Part shown: in pieces, positions 25,899 to 36,463 of the stretch
Position numbering within the stretch: the stretch's first letter is position 1
Layout: each line of letters starts with the position of its first letter
Assembly: GCA_001661515.1 (NCBI GenBank)
Contig: LUVW01000034.1
Span: 90,602 to 154,601 of the forward strand
DNA from: Capniomyces stellatus
Taxonomy: Eukaryota > Kickxellomycota > Harpellomycetes > Harpellales > Legeriomycetaceae
Reading direction: 5' to 3'
Length of the DNA: 64,000 nt
Notes under the pieces: model-generated
Database searches by the model: none
Told to the model about the DNA's origin: nothing
What the model saw: the letters and a program-made list of their open reading frames with translations, nothing else
Position numbers and translations under genes: made by a program

Positions 25899-26424
25899 CT
25901 AAATAGGCTTTACTTTCTGTTTCTCAGACAAACCCGGATTACTGGGAGGTTGTGGTGGTGTGCTCGTGTACTGTGGAGCGTAATCGTATTGTGGGACTCG
26001 CCCATAATCGATGTTCTCCTGGCCTGGTTGCTTTTCTGCTTTACCATAGTGGCCTCCATTTTGGGGTTGGCCCTGGAACTGGGACTGGTCGTTTCTTGGA
26101 GCTGCCATAATCTCACCTCTCCAGTTACAAATCGGACAGTGCAGACAATGTTGTTTTTTCAGTGGGAAAATTGGCACAAAGAACACTGTAAACTTATTTT
26201 TGTAAACCGCCTCACGAAGCGACAAGTTGTTGCATCTTGGACATACATACTCTGGTCCACTGCCGTACTCGACTGTGCTTTTAGTTCCGACTACAAGATT
26301 AAATCGATTATACGTATCGTTAGGAGGATATATTTATGAAAATATTCATCATTTAAGTCATTATAGCCAACATACGATCAAAGCTAATAGATAGTTTGTA
26401 CTTACACAATAAAATAAGAAACAT
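25899..26424 (-). CDS. Short zinc-ribbon membrane-associated protein, copy 2, two exons
   Basis: The minus-strand exons are 26424-26406 (19 bases, MFLILL plus one base) and 26290-25899, giving 136 residues. The plan is the same as copy 1: hydrophobic start, FGTKSTVEYG, zinc ribbon CPRCNNLSL...HCPICNW with a basic/aromatic middle (YKNKFTVFFVPIF). The C-terminal tail is longer than in copy 1, disordered and rich in Gln, Pro, Gly and Tyr, ending SEKQKVKPI. The intron at 26291-26405 is GTAAGT...TAG, in exactly the same place and phase as the GC-AG intron of copy 1. The two genes are a tandem duplication. Function unknown; the hydrophobic N-terminus suggests membrane attachment. Confidence 0.85.
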
Positions 26425-26739
26425 TGTTACTCTACTATTTGTTTAAATATAATATTCAACTTTCTGCTCTGTTGGTAAGAAAATGATTACATTGTGGCTT
26501 TTGGTTTTTGGGCTATTTATATGAGCTATGCTCTATGAGGAGAGAGGGTTGGGGTTACTTGCAAGGTGTCAACATGCTAAAGTGCTTGAAATAATTTTAT
26601 TTATTTTCAACTCGTAAACTTTGGGACCTTGGATGATCCAAAGTAAATATTAATAAATAAGTGCACCTTTAAGCTAGCCTAAAATAAATCACTTTTGCTA
26701 TTACTAACAACATTAATGCAATTCCCAAATTGTTTATGC

Positions 26740-26928
26740 TCATCTATTTGCTCTTAAAATATCCAAAAGGCTGACAACTGGTTTTAAAATCGAGATTTTT
26801 AGGATACAGTTAAAACAAACCCAAACAAAATAAACAAAAGCCCAAAAAAAACTCCAAAAGGCCGCAAATCCAAAAAGTGGAAATATCAAATAAAGCACAA
26901 TTAACAAAAGTATTCGGCAAAATAACAT
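26740..26928 (-). CDS. Possible small hydrophobic protein
   Basis: A 62-codon frame starting with ATG, almost wholly hydrophobic and aromatic for the first 45 residues, then ISILKPVVSLLDILRANR. It could be a one- or two-pass membrane peptide. T-rich intergenic DNA often gives such frames by chance, and no family is recognised. Confidence 0.2.
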   Translation of the reverse strand: MLFCRILLLIVLYLIFPLFGFAAFWSFFWAFVYFVWVCFNCILKISILKPVVSLLDILRANR

Positions 26929-27259
26929 GTTTTGATAGCATCAAAGGCGTTAGATGATATGGTGAAGTGTTTCTAATGTAAAATTACTGAAAATGGCATT
27001 ATAGTAGTAAATAATCATAAAAAATAATAAAAGGTAAATGTGCTAGAGTAGCTTGGCCAAGACCAAGGTTAGTAGAGCAGGGGGGGGGGAGGGAGTTAAT
27101 GATCAAGTCTAGTATGATCGTATTAAATATTATAAACTAAGAATAAATTGTGAAGAACTATCACAAAAAATAAATAATCTCAGAGATATGTTTATTCCTT
27201 TTTGGCGATAACTCTGGTGTTAGTTCTGCTTTCGCCTCACTCGTACTGTTTCTTTTTCT
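26929..27259. other. Intergenic region downstream of COQ1
   Basis: AT-rich, with a 10-base G run near 27080. No gene seen. Confidence 0.5.
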
Positions 27260-29106
27260 TTACATCTTTCTATAGATTAAGCTATGTGTTAGATGTAGCA
27301 ACGCCTGTCTTGATGGCGAATAAGGCAGCATGCAAAGAGAAGCCATTGCCTTTTCTGCGTATAGATGGACAAGCTGGCGGGTCTTGGGAATTCCTTCGCT
27401 TTTGTGAACTAGGTCCCAAGTCCTCTGTGAATCGCCAGGCTCTGAAAACTTGCGTCTCACTAATGGTCCCAATTCAGGGTATTCTTGCCAGGCATAGAGA
27501 ACAGGCGCTGTGGCAATACCAAGGCTTAGATCTGCGCCGACAGGCTTACCGGCTTGAGACTGTGTAGCGGTAAAATCAAGCAAATCATCAACCAACTAAA
27601 AGTATGCAAATTCAAAACTGCGTTAGAAATGAGCTCAAGTTCCGACAAGTGCTTGCCTCAAGAATTAAAACAAAACTTGGCCATATTCAGCAATAAAGAA
27701 TAAGTGTGAAAAAGTAGGAAGAAAAAGTAATAGGGTTTGGTAAACTTCATAATAAATTTTACCTGGAAAGCAGTGCCGAGATTTCGTCCAAAAATATATG
27801 CGACCTCAGCAACCTCCTCAGATGCCTGGCCCAATATTGCAGTAGCACGAGCGCTGTTTGCAAATAAACTCGCTGTTTTTAGATATGTTTTTTGTAGATA
27901 GTAGTTGAAGGTTTCCTCGGTTGGTGTGTCGGCTGTTTTTATAAACGAGGCCAAGTCCGATATCCTGTCGTTGCTCGTGTTTTTCAACTGCTTAAGCTCT
28001 CCCTCAACCAAGTCCATAATCACTGTAGCCAAAAGCTCCACAACCTCTGGGTTTCGCAGTCTAGCCAATGACATTGAGGCTCGAGCAAGAAGGAAATCAC
28101 CTGCCAAAACCGCCATTTTGTTTCCAAAAACCTGATGCGTTGTAGGCGACCCCCGGCGTGTGGCTGAGCCATCGATGATGTCGTCATGCACCAAACTGGC
28201 TGTGTGGATCAGTTCAATAATTTCTGCCAACCTTCTTTGGGTAGGTAGCACGACCAACCCAAGCTTGTTGCTTCTTGGGGTATACAGACTTTTATTGGCT
28301 GATTCGCTGAACGCCTTTCGAATTAAATTGTCCCGAAATATGCTCTCCTTATCATCCTTGATGTCCTTTGAGACACTTTTGTCGATTAGTGTGTAGTCTT
28401 GCAACGATGTAGAGTGTTTGTTCACAACATAGTTTCCGTTACCATTAGCCACCAATTCGTTTACCGCCTGCGATAGCAACAGAACGATCAACGGTCTTAT
28501 CTGCTTCCCAGTCGACTGGAAATAGTATCTTGCTACCTTGCTCATAGTCGGATTTTCGGACTCCAGCAGCCTGCTAATGTTATCAGTTAGGCTTCCCAGC
28601 TCCGACCCAACCAAGGAGATGGGATCAATGTTTTTGATATCCTCCTTAACCAATTTAATAGCGTCTTTTAGTGCTCTTTCGTAAGACTCCACTCCCTCGT
28701 AATTCAGCTCGCTGGTATTGGCCACCACTGAGTTTGCAATTATAGGTTCATTTAGCCAGGTCAGGACTTTTCTATACAGCAGCTCATTCGCTTGAGAATC
28801 ATTGTTTAGAATCTGTGGATTTAGTCCAAAATCATTGATCTTCAGCACCTCATTCTTGCTGTTCTCCTTCATTGCTAATTCGTTTCTTGGACGCGCATCT
28901 TGTGCTGCTATGTGGGCAACGGCAACAGTGTCGTTTTTTGCTGCCTCGAATGACTTGCTACCTATTTTCAGGGAATCATCGATGAAATTTGACAGCTTAA
29001 GATTAAAAAGTGCAAGTTTCGCCAGCGGTCTTGTTTTTGAAGGATCTGGGATACTGTTTTTGAAATTTACTAGTGCGTTCCCTACTGTCTTTTTAAAAAA
29101 CGACAT
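27260..29106 (-). CDS. COQ1: Long-chain polyprenyl diphosphate synthase (ubiquinone side chain), two exons
   Basis: Makes the polyprenyl tail of ubiquinone by adding isopentenyl units to an allylic diphosphate, in the mitochondrion. The minus-strand exons are 29106-27763 and 27595-27260, giving 559 residues. That is longer than yeast Coq1 (473), mainly from the N-terminal 120 residues and an insertion after LLLSQAVNELV. Family motifs: STGKQIRPL, the first Asp-rich motif LVHDDIIDGSATRRG, GDFLLARAS, and the second Asp-rich motif LVDDLLDFT, which opens exon 2. Then come GKPVGADLSLGIATAPVLYA and a basic end (YRKM). The start MSFFKKTVGNALVNFKNS is the first ATG in frame and is basic and amphipathic, as expected for mitochondrial import. 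The intron is GTAAAA...TAG. Confidence 0.93.
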
Positions 29107-30221
29107 TTTAATCAGTGTTATAGTCTCTTTTAACGCCGAGTGCCGTGCTTCTCTCAATAGAAACTTGAAATGATTATTGCTACTTTTTATCAGTGGATTT
29201 TAAAATTGACTTTATCATCAACAGTAATAGTAATACCAAGTGAAAAAATCATTTGAAAAAAAAAAGTATGATTTAGATTATTTGATTGCAAACTATTATT
29301 GGAATGACTAATTATAAATGGTATTGGATCTCATTAGCCAAATTACTCCCATTTTACCTAATCAATCGTTAAACATCGCTTATTTAGCGTTTTAAGTTTC
29401 GGATTCTTTATTCCCAATAATCCAAATATGGATCCCACCTCAACAAAGCTTACTGCGCTTGTAAACTGCTAATTCTGCAGCAGACCACCCTGATCTTGCT
29501 TGAATACATTTTGACAAGATATTATCTTTATCTTCGACACCATTATATTACATTTCAACACTATTATATCACATTTCAACACTATTTTATCACACTTCAA
29601 AACTTTTAAATCACACTTCAACACTTTGCTTCCAGAGCTATGTTACTTATTTCCAGTTAGTTAATACCTACAACCAGTAGCAATGCTGAGGCTGTATATC
29701 ATGGTATTATTGCCGGAAATATTGCATGCAGCACTTTGCTAAAAAGTGGTAAACCTTAGCTAGAAATTAAGGCGATTGCATGCTTGAGAGGAGCTGGTAG
29801 CAATTTAGTCTTGTTTTTAGTAGCGCTATTTGATATTTCGCGCAAAATTAATTGGTTCAACTCGAGTGATTTCAATTGAAAACCCCAATCAATCAACTAA
29901 TCAAAAATTTTCAACCAAAGTAAGCGAGTAGCCAATGTTTGATTTAGGATTCCAAGCTAAAAAAAAAAGACTAATGCACACCTCTCAATCTACAAAACAT
30001 GCCTGAAGATTAAGACTCCAACCCAAAACAAAACTACAAACTCGAAAAAAGCAAATTCAAAATAAAAAAAAACAATATTGATAAGCTTAATACTTGCCAA
30101 CAATTCAGGTGTAAGTGGTAGAAAAAAAGCAGAATATTTTAAATTTATTAATAAATCGCTTGTTTGTATTTTAAGCTTATATTTTCAAACAGTTTAAAAT
30201 TCAATAAATTATATACCAAAA
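29107..30221. other. Divergent intergenic region between COQ1 and ATP19
   Basis: AT-rich promoter region shared by the two genes. It holds an imperfect tandem repeat at 29539-29627. No gene seen. Confidence 0.5.
29539..29627. repeat. Imperfect tandem repeat, unit about 22 bases, four copies
   Basis: Copies of a unit like ATTATATCACATTTCAACACT, drifting towards TTTTAAATCACACTTCAACAC, lie end to end. Role unknown. Confidence 0.7.
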
Positions 30222-30808
30222 ATGGCTGGAGGAAATTTCTACAGAATCGCTGGAAAGAACATTCCAACACACTTTGTAAGTAGCCTGTTCATTATCTATA
30301 CATCATAATTGCTATTTTAAGAGGCACCATCTGCACATCTTGGATTTGCCTTTATCTTTGTGGAATTGTGTGCAGGCTGATGGATTTTGAGTGATTGTGG
30401 TTTGGACTTGACCAATGATTAAGCACCCAGATGATAATCATTTTTTCAAGCCCAGCCTAGTCACTATTTCTGTGTCCCCGATTCTCAGTTGTTATTTACT
30501 GTTTGATTTTGAGAATACTTGATCTTTCCGATTTGGATTTACACATTTTTCTTCCAAAACTCAAGCAATATAAACTCGAAAACACTTTACTGTACTAAAA
30601 TATGGACTAACGGTTTAAAACTATATTTGAAAAATACCAATAGGTTGCAATCGGAGGAATTGTTGCCTACGGTTTGATCATCAGCGCAGCTTTGCCAAAA
30701 AAGGCCGATACCAAGATTGCACCACCAATTAAAGCAGATTCTGACGAAGAATTTAAGTTTATTCAACAGTTCATCAAAGAAGCAGAAGCCCAAGATGCCA
30801 AACACTAA
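30222..30808 (+). CDS. ATP19: Mitochondrial ATP synthase subunit k, two exons
   Basis: Small membrane subunit of the mitochondrial F1Fo ATP synthase, associated with the dimer interface in fungi. The exons are 30222-30275 and 30644-30808, giving 72 residues (yeast Atp19 has 68). It begins MAGGNFYRIAGKNIPTHF, then has one membrane segment (VAIGGIVAYGLIISAAL) and a hydrophilic end with SDEEFKFIQQFIKEAE, which matches the family's E-E-x-F-I-x-x-F/Y pattern. The 368-base intron is GTAAGT...TAG, with a GACTAAC branch-like site about 40 bases before the acceptor. The intron splits the matrix tip from the membrane segment. Confidence 0.9.
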
Positions 30809-31231
30809 ATTGGATATTTAAGTGAATACTTTTCGGCGTATTTTTTTTTACTCTAAACCAAAAAGATTTTTATTTCCTTTTATGTGCTTTAGTTTTTTAC
30901 TACTTTATCTAAATTGGAATATTGATTTTGCCTAATTCTGTGACCAACGGTCTTGAAACCAATGTTTATCAAGCCACATATCCAACGCATTTAAACACAC
31001 CAACCATCACAAACATAACTCGTGCCAGTTTGGTAAAAATATCTGCTTGATTATGCTAAATACATACCAACTCCGCCGCGTCAACCCACCCCACGCTGAT
31101 ATTTGGTATTCAACAAAGCTTCAATGGCTTTATTAAGTAATTTGAAACAAATAATCGCCGCTCGGCAGTATACTAAACAATAAAAGAGCAGACTACATTC
31201 ATTGTAAAATGAATCAAAGGACTAAAAGCTA
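30809..31231. other. Convergent intergenic region between ATP19 and URM1
   Basis: AT-rich. No gene seen. Confidence 0.5.
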
Positions 31232-31793
31232 CTATCCACCATGCAAAGTGGAGATAAATATGATTGTGTCCTTGTTCTGTAGCACATAGTTAGGCCCGTC
31301 TTCCAGTTCCCAATCACTGTCATTAATCAAAACCAAAATTCCTGGTCGACTACAAAAAAAAAATCCGCCACAGAGTTTAAATTCAGAATCAAAGATTTAG
31401 TAAACCAGGAAAATATATCGTAGATTTACCAACATGGGTACCTAAAGAGAAGGAATGGTGGTGTCACTGTATGGTAATTAATATGTAAATTGGCTTACAT
31501 TTGCTCTCCTTGTATAAACAGCTCTACTTTCTCTTTGAGCAGGTTATCTTTCAAGTAATCAATCAAGTCTTGCAAGTTTGTGGGGTTTCCATTGGTAAGC
31601 TCTGGCAACGAAACGCTGGTTTTCGTTACTCCCCCAAATAATAGCTCCATTCCACCTCTAAAAAATGTCGAATACTTTAGTGAATTAGATTCATGTCAGT
31701 TACTGCCATGTATGTATTCGTCTCGGCACAGACAAGTTGAATTAAAGATAAAACACATCGTTCTGCTTACCCGAATTCGACAGTAATTTCCAT
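31232..31793 (-). CDS. URM1: Ubiquitin-related modifier Urm1, three exons
   Basis: Urm1 is a sulfur carrier for thiolation of wobble uridine in cytosolic tRNAs and also a protein modifier; Uba4 activates it at the C-terminal Gly-Gly. The minus-strand exons are 31793-31771, 31657-31499 and 31349-31232, giving exactly 99 residues, the length of yeast Urm1. It starts [15 protein letters not shown], continues [20 protein letters not shown] and [18 protein letters not shown], and ends STLHGG. The introns start GTAAGC and end TAG. A possible 12-base microexon between exons 2 and 3 was considered and dropped, because direct joining gives the conserved [10 protein letters not shown] context. Confidence 0.95.
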
Positions 31794-32961
31794 TTTTTTT
31801 GTACTTTTGTTTCTGGTTCTGTCTATATTTGTGCTTATGCTTGGCTCGATTGAGAGGGGGTAGTATATTTTAAAAGGGTGATATACTTGGTTGTTGCGGC
31901 ACTAGTTTGAGAGAATAAAACTAACGATTAATCCCAAAATTATTCTTTTGAACTATTTAATCGAACTTTTGCTATTTTTTAGTGAAACTTTTTTTTTTCT
32001 CTCCAAAAAAACAATTACATAATCAAAAAAAAACCCTAGTTAATTTCAGCTTTGGAACTTTTCGTTTTTTAAGAAAAAGCAGGAGGAAAGAGTTGGGGAA
32101 TTTAGCGCAAAGCAATATGATTGTTTTTTTAGATAAAAGCACCACCTAGCTATTATTGCAGGCGTTATGGATGTATTATATGATACCAGCAAGTTCTGTA
32201 CTTGTGGACAAACAGGAAAATGACGGCCAGTACAGCATATAAGTCGCCTACCACTTTTGGTATCATTTTATCGTCATTGCAACACTCGGTTATCATTAAA
32301 TAGTGAGTGTGTTTTGAAACCCAGCTAGACATATTGTAGCTGCCAAATGTATCGTTATGCTTGACTTGGCACAAACTTTGCTGTCTCGCAAGTACCAGGC
32401 CAGTGTGAAAGAAATTATGGTTGTAAGGCTTTATCGGGAAACTCGATAAAAATAAAAATATGTCTAGTGATTGGCTAAAAGTATGATTGTGATTTATAAA
32501 AGAATGGCTCGTCAACTTCCTTTATTTATCATTTATCAAACGTAAACATTGTAGTTTAATCTGCGTATATGGTTGGTAAAGCTAATAATTAAGCCAAGAT
32601 TTGAGGTAAAAGCACAAAGGTTAAAAAGGTCGGGTGTTTAGTTATTTTGCCAGGGAAATACTTTTTGTTATAGTTGGCACTTGAACTAGAACGGAGCGAG
32701 GCATTATCATTAAGCGTAAATGACAGAATAGCAGGGATAGGACAGAGCGATAAAGATACGGTGCTGGTGACAATATATTTGCACCAGTTGAAAAGTAAAA
32801 AAAACAATAACCAAAGCCAAATACAAAGCTAAGCCAAATATAAAGTTAAAGATAAGCTAAAGCGGAAAGAGGAAATTAGAATTAGAGACTGGTTGAGGCA
32901 AGGAAAACGCAATCGTTTTAACAACAAAAAGTGAAAGAGAGGGAAAAAAAAGGTAAAAAAA
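31794..32961. other. Divergent intergenic region between URM1 and the TMF gene
   Basis: AT-rich. The last 350 bases before 32962 are purine-rich on the + strand. A 116-codon minus-strand frame at 32165-32515 has no family features and is not called. Confidence 0.5.
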
Positions 32962-35900
32962 ATGAGTTTTTTTGGTAAAAAAGAAGGCACTTCGAACTGG
33001 AGCGAGTATTTGAAGCAGGCGATTACACAAGTGGAGAGCACATTTGACAAAGTGCTGGATGTTCAAGAAGCAAAAGCGGATGGTGCAACAACAGGCAATA
33101 GAAATGGCTCGATAACAGATAGACAATATCAAGAAGCGCAGAGGAGGGCGATGCAGGATGGGACGCTTAAGAGACAAGGATCGTTAAGGCAGGGGTTGAG
33201 AAGAACGAACAGTACGATTGAGGGTAGAGAAATAGATCAAAGCAGAAGAAACTCTGGCAGCAGCTTTCAGGCGAAATCTACAGAAAGGCCGGGCACTGTT
33301 AAAGGAAAGGGGGGAGATGGTGGGAGAATCGGGGCAGGTGGTCCAGCCAAAGCGATGGGTACAAAGAATCTAAGTGAGAAACTGAGGATACGAGAAACAA
33401 AAAGCACGCAATTAGAATCAACCAGTAATGACATGAAGGGAAAGGATATAGAGGGCTCGGTTGGGATGAGCAGAAACACAGAGAGTTTGGATGGCGACAG
33501 AATCCGAGAGAAAGAATCATTAGATTTAGGTTTAAATAATGCAACGATGACGCAAATGAGTAGGACTAGAGCAGGTAAGAAAAAGGCTGGTGAAGATGGT
33601 AGAATAAAGGGGTAGCGATATTGAATGGAAATGCAACAACAGAAATAGGGGTTGGTTAGGAATTTGAGGAAATGGACAAAAATTAAAGTAAAATGAATTA
33701 ACACAATGAAATGAATAGAGGCAAAGAATTTGGCCAAGGCAGATTTGTATTCGAAATTCGGAATTGAAACGGGAGGCACAGTTGCAAAGAGCCAAAGCAG
33801 TTCGGGAGCTCGGGCTGGAAGGGAGCCTGGACAGCAAAAGCAAGAAGAAAGGCGGGATGTGGGGATAGGGGCGAGTGCTGGAAACGGGGAAAAGCTGGTG
33901 TTTAGGGATATTGATGAGGGTGTAGAGGCGAAAGGGGGTAGAGTTGAGGAGAAAGAGACAGAAAATGGTAGACTTGGTGTTGATTTGCAGAAAATCAAGA
34001 CTGCGCCGATAACGAAAAACACTAGTGAGCTGGATTTATCGACGATTCCGATCCATAGGCTGAGAACAGAGCCTAGAGCTGGGAGCGAAGGTTTAGGACA
34101 AGAGACAGCTGAGTTGAGCAATGAAACAGACGAGAAGGTCAAAGCAAGTGAGAAAACTAAAGCAGCAACAGGAGTGGTAGAAAAAAAGGTGGAATTGGAA
34201 TCTAGCAGAAATGTTAATGGAGGCAATAGCAATAATAATAATAGTGGTAGTAGCAGTACGGCAGATATCAAGAAAATGAGCGATGAGGAAAAAGTTCAGG
34301 TATTATTGAAGAAGCTGAGTGCAGCAGTGAAGGCAGGGAACGAGTATAAGCGGCGATATGAAGATGCAGTTGAACAGCTGAAGAAGGGGGCAGTGAAAAG
34401 CAACCAAGGAAACTTTGACCAACTGGTTAAGAATAACAGGCGGTTGGAAAAGGAGGTAGAGGAATCAAAACAGGCGGTGAATAGCATAAAGGTAAGCACG
34501 GATGAATGGATATATGCATGGACAAGAGTATTTAAATGAGTTGTGATCAAAAGTGTCAAAAGTGTCAAAAGTGTCAAAAGTGTCAAAAGTGTCAAAAGTA
34601 TCAAAAGTGTCAAAAGTGTCAAAAGTATCAAAAGTTTTAATAGTACTTTGGTATGGATAAATGAAATGTAGGTGGTGTTGAATTCATCAGATAACGATAT
34701 TAGTAGATACAAAAATGAGGTTTCAGAGTATCAGAATAGGATCAAGGTGGTGGAGGAAGAGAACAGTAAAAGCAGAGATGAGAACAAAACACTAGTAGAA
34801 ACGTTAGAAAGCCTGAAGGTGAAATACAACGAAGCAGCATATAAGAATGAAATGCTGGAGAGGCAGTTTTTGATTTCTGAAGAGGAGAGCCGGGAACGAG
34901 AGACAAGGACAATGAACCAAAACAAGATTTTGAGGCAGCGAATGAGGCAGGTTGAGTCAGAGCAAAGCAATATATCGACGATACTGATGGAGAACTCGGC
35001 GCCATTAATGAGAAAGATTGAGATGCTGCAAAAGTCAAACAGCCAGAAACAGAACGAGTTGGATGAACTAACAGCTGAATTTGAAAACAGCAGAAAGGAG
35101 TTGGCAGGACAAACCGAAAACTTGAAGAAGCAGAATGAAGAGATGGAAAATAAGTTGAAGGCAGCTACTGAAAAAGCACAGGTGCTTGAAAGCAAGATTG
35201 AACAACTGAATAGGGAAATCCAGGGCTTTAATAGCCAAAAGGTATGGTAGAATAGCAAAGTTGTAAACAGAAAAATGGAAAATATACTGAATGGATGAGT
35301 AGTTGAAACTGAAACTGAAAATGAAATTGAAACATACTTGTTTACATGGACTGATTAGAGCGCTGAAGTTGAAAGAACCGAGAGTAGAAATGGAGAAACT
35401 GTCAAGCTAGAAACCCAGGTTCAGGAACTGCTTGGTGAGAACCTAGAGTTGGTAAAGGAAAGAGACGAGTTGATTAGGAGAAAGGAAAAGAAAAAGGAAG
35501 AGGAAGAGGAAGAGGACAAAAAGGAAAAGGAAAAAAAGGAAAATGAGAGGGTTGGTAGTGGTTCAAAACTATCAAGTGTTGATGAGGCTTCAGTGTTTGT
35601 GAAAGAGAAGGATGTGAATAGCCGACACAAGAGAACAACATCAAGCATGAGCGAAAACACGCCAAAGATACAGAGTCCAGACCAAACAGCACTGAATAGC
35701 GCACAGCTGAGTGCCCAAATCAGTTCATTACGTCTACAGTTAAAAACGGCGCTGAAACAAAAGGCACAGCTATCGATGGAAATAGCAGAATTAAGCAACG
35801 AGAAAGCAAGGCTTGTGGGAGTGAGCGACGAGAAGTTGGAGGTTGAACGCAGGTTGAACGAGCTGAATACCAGGTATTTGGCTGCTTTGGAGTTATTGGG

Positions 35901-36006
35901 CGAACGGACTGAACAGGTTGATGATTTGAGGTCTGAAATCAACGATATTAAAACAATTTATAGAAACCAAATCAACGAACTGATGTCAAGAACCAATTCC
36001 AACTAG
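32962..36006 (+). CDS. TMF/Sgm1-type Golgi coiled-coil protein, four exons
   Basis: Golgin-like protein of the TMF1 (animals)/Sgm1 (yeast) family, which binds the Golgi Rab6/Ypt6 GTPase and tethers vesicles. The exons are 32962-33574, 33719-34491, 34672-35241 and 35359-36006, giving 867 residues. The start MSFFGKKEGTSNWSEYLKQA resembles the short conserved head of the family. Residues up to about 400 are disordered and charged. From about residue 420 the protein is one long coiled coil. The last 70 residues (RRLNELNTRYLAALELLGER, then QVDDLRSEINDIKTIYRNQI) match the TMF C-terminal domain with its LELLGE...EEV-x-DL pattern. The introns are GTAAGA, GTAAGC and GTATGG, all ending in TAG. The second intron carries a 9-base tandem repeat. 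Confidence 0.85.
34545..34634 (+). repeat. 9-base tandem repeat in a TMF intron
   Basis: About ten copies of AAAAGTGTC, with two GTATC variants, inside the intron at 34492-34671. Confidence 0.9.
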
Positions 36007-36376
36007 ACAAACTGCAAATTTTTTTTTAAATTTTTAATTTTTGACAACATAAAATGTGCCGCACAATGAAACTCAAGCAGTATTTCCGTAGTTGACCTCG
36101 ACTTTTTGAATACTTTTTTTTATTTTTTTTATTATTTTTTTAAATTTCCAATGATACTACTTTGTTACTACTAGGAATAGGGAATTGAACAATTAACCTT
36201 ATTCCATTTTATTTTATTTTAAATCAACAATTTAAACTACCAACGCCCATCACCACCTCCTCATATATTAACCATGAACAAGAAAGAAAGATATAAAGAA
36301 ATAAAAATTAAATGTTTAAAGATGCTATTAAATTGGTTTGGTTTGGTTTGGCAATGATACAAAACAACACATACAC

Positions 36377-36407
<31 letters not shown>

Positions 36408-36463
36408 GGAATAGAATAGAATGAAAGAATGAAAAAAGAAAGGAAAAGGAAAGGAAAAAGGAA
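36007..36463. other. Convergent intergenic region
   Basis: T-rich 3' regions, with a run of about 28 T near 36380. No gene seen. Confidence 0.5.

Noticed and set aside
31420..31445. A 12-base microexon in URM1
   Set aside because: Frame allows it, but it would insert YPCC before [10 protein letters not shown]; direct joining matches the family and gives the usual 99 residues.
32165..32515. A 116-codon minus-strand frame before TMF
   Set aside because: No domain, signal peptide or splice evidence; composition fits chance.
33267..34271. A 334-codon minus-strand frame opposite TMF
   Set aside because: It is a shadow of the charged coiled-coil frame and runs across a real intron of the sense gene.
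34545..34634. CRISPR-like array
   Set aside because: The units are 9 bases with no spacers, inside a eukaryotic intron; this is a plain tandem repeat.
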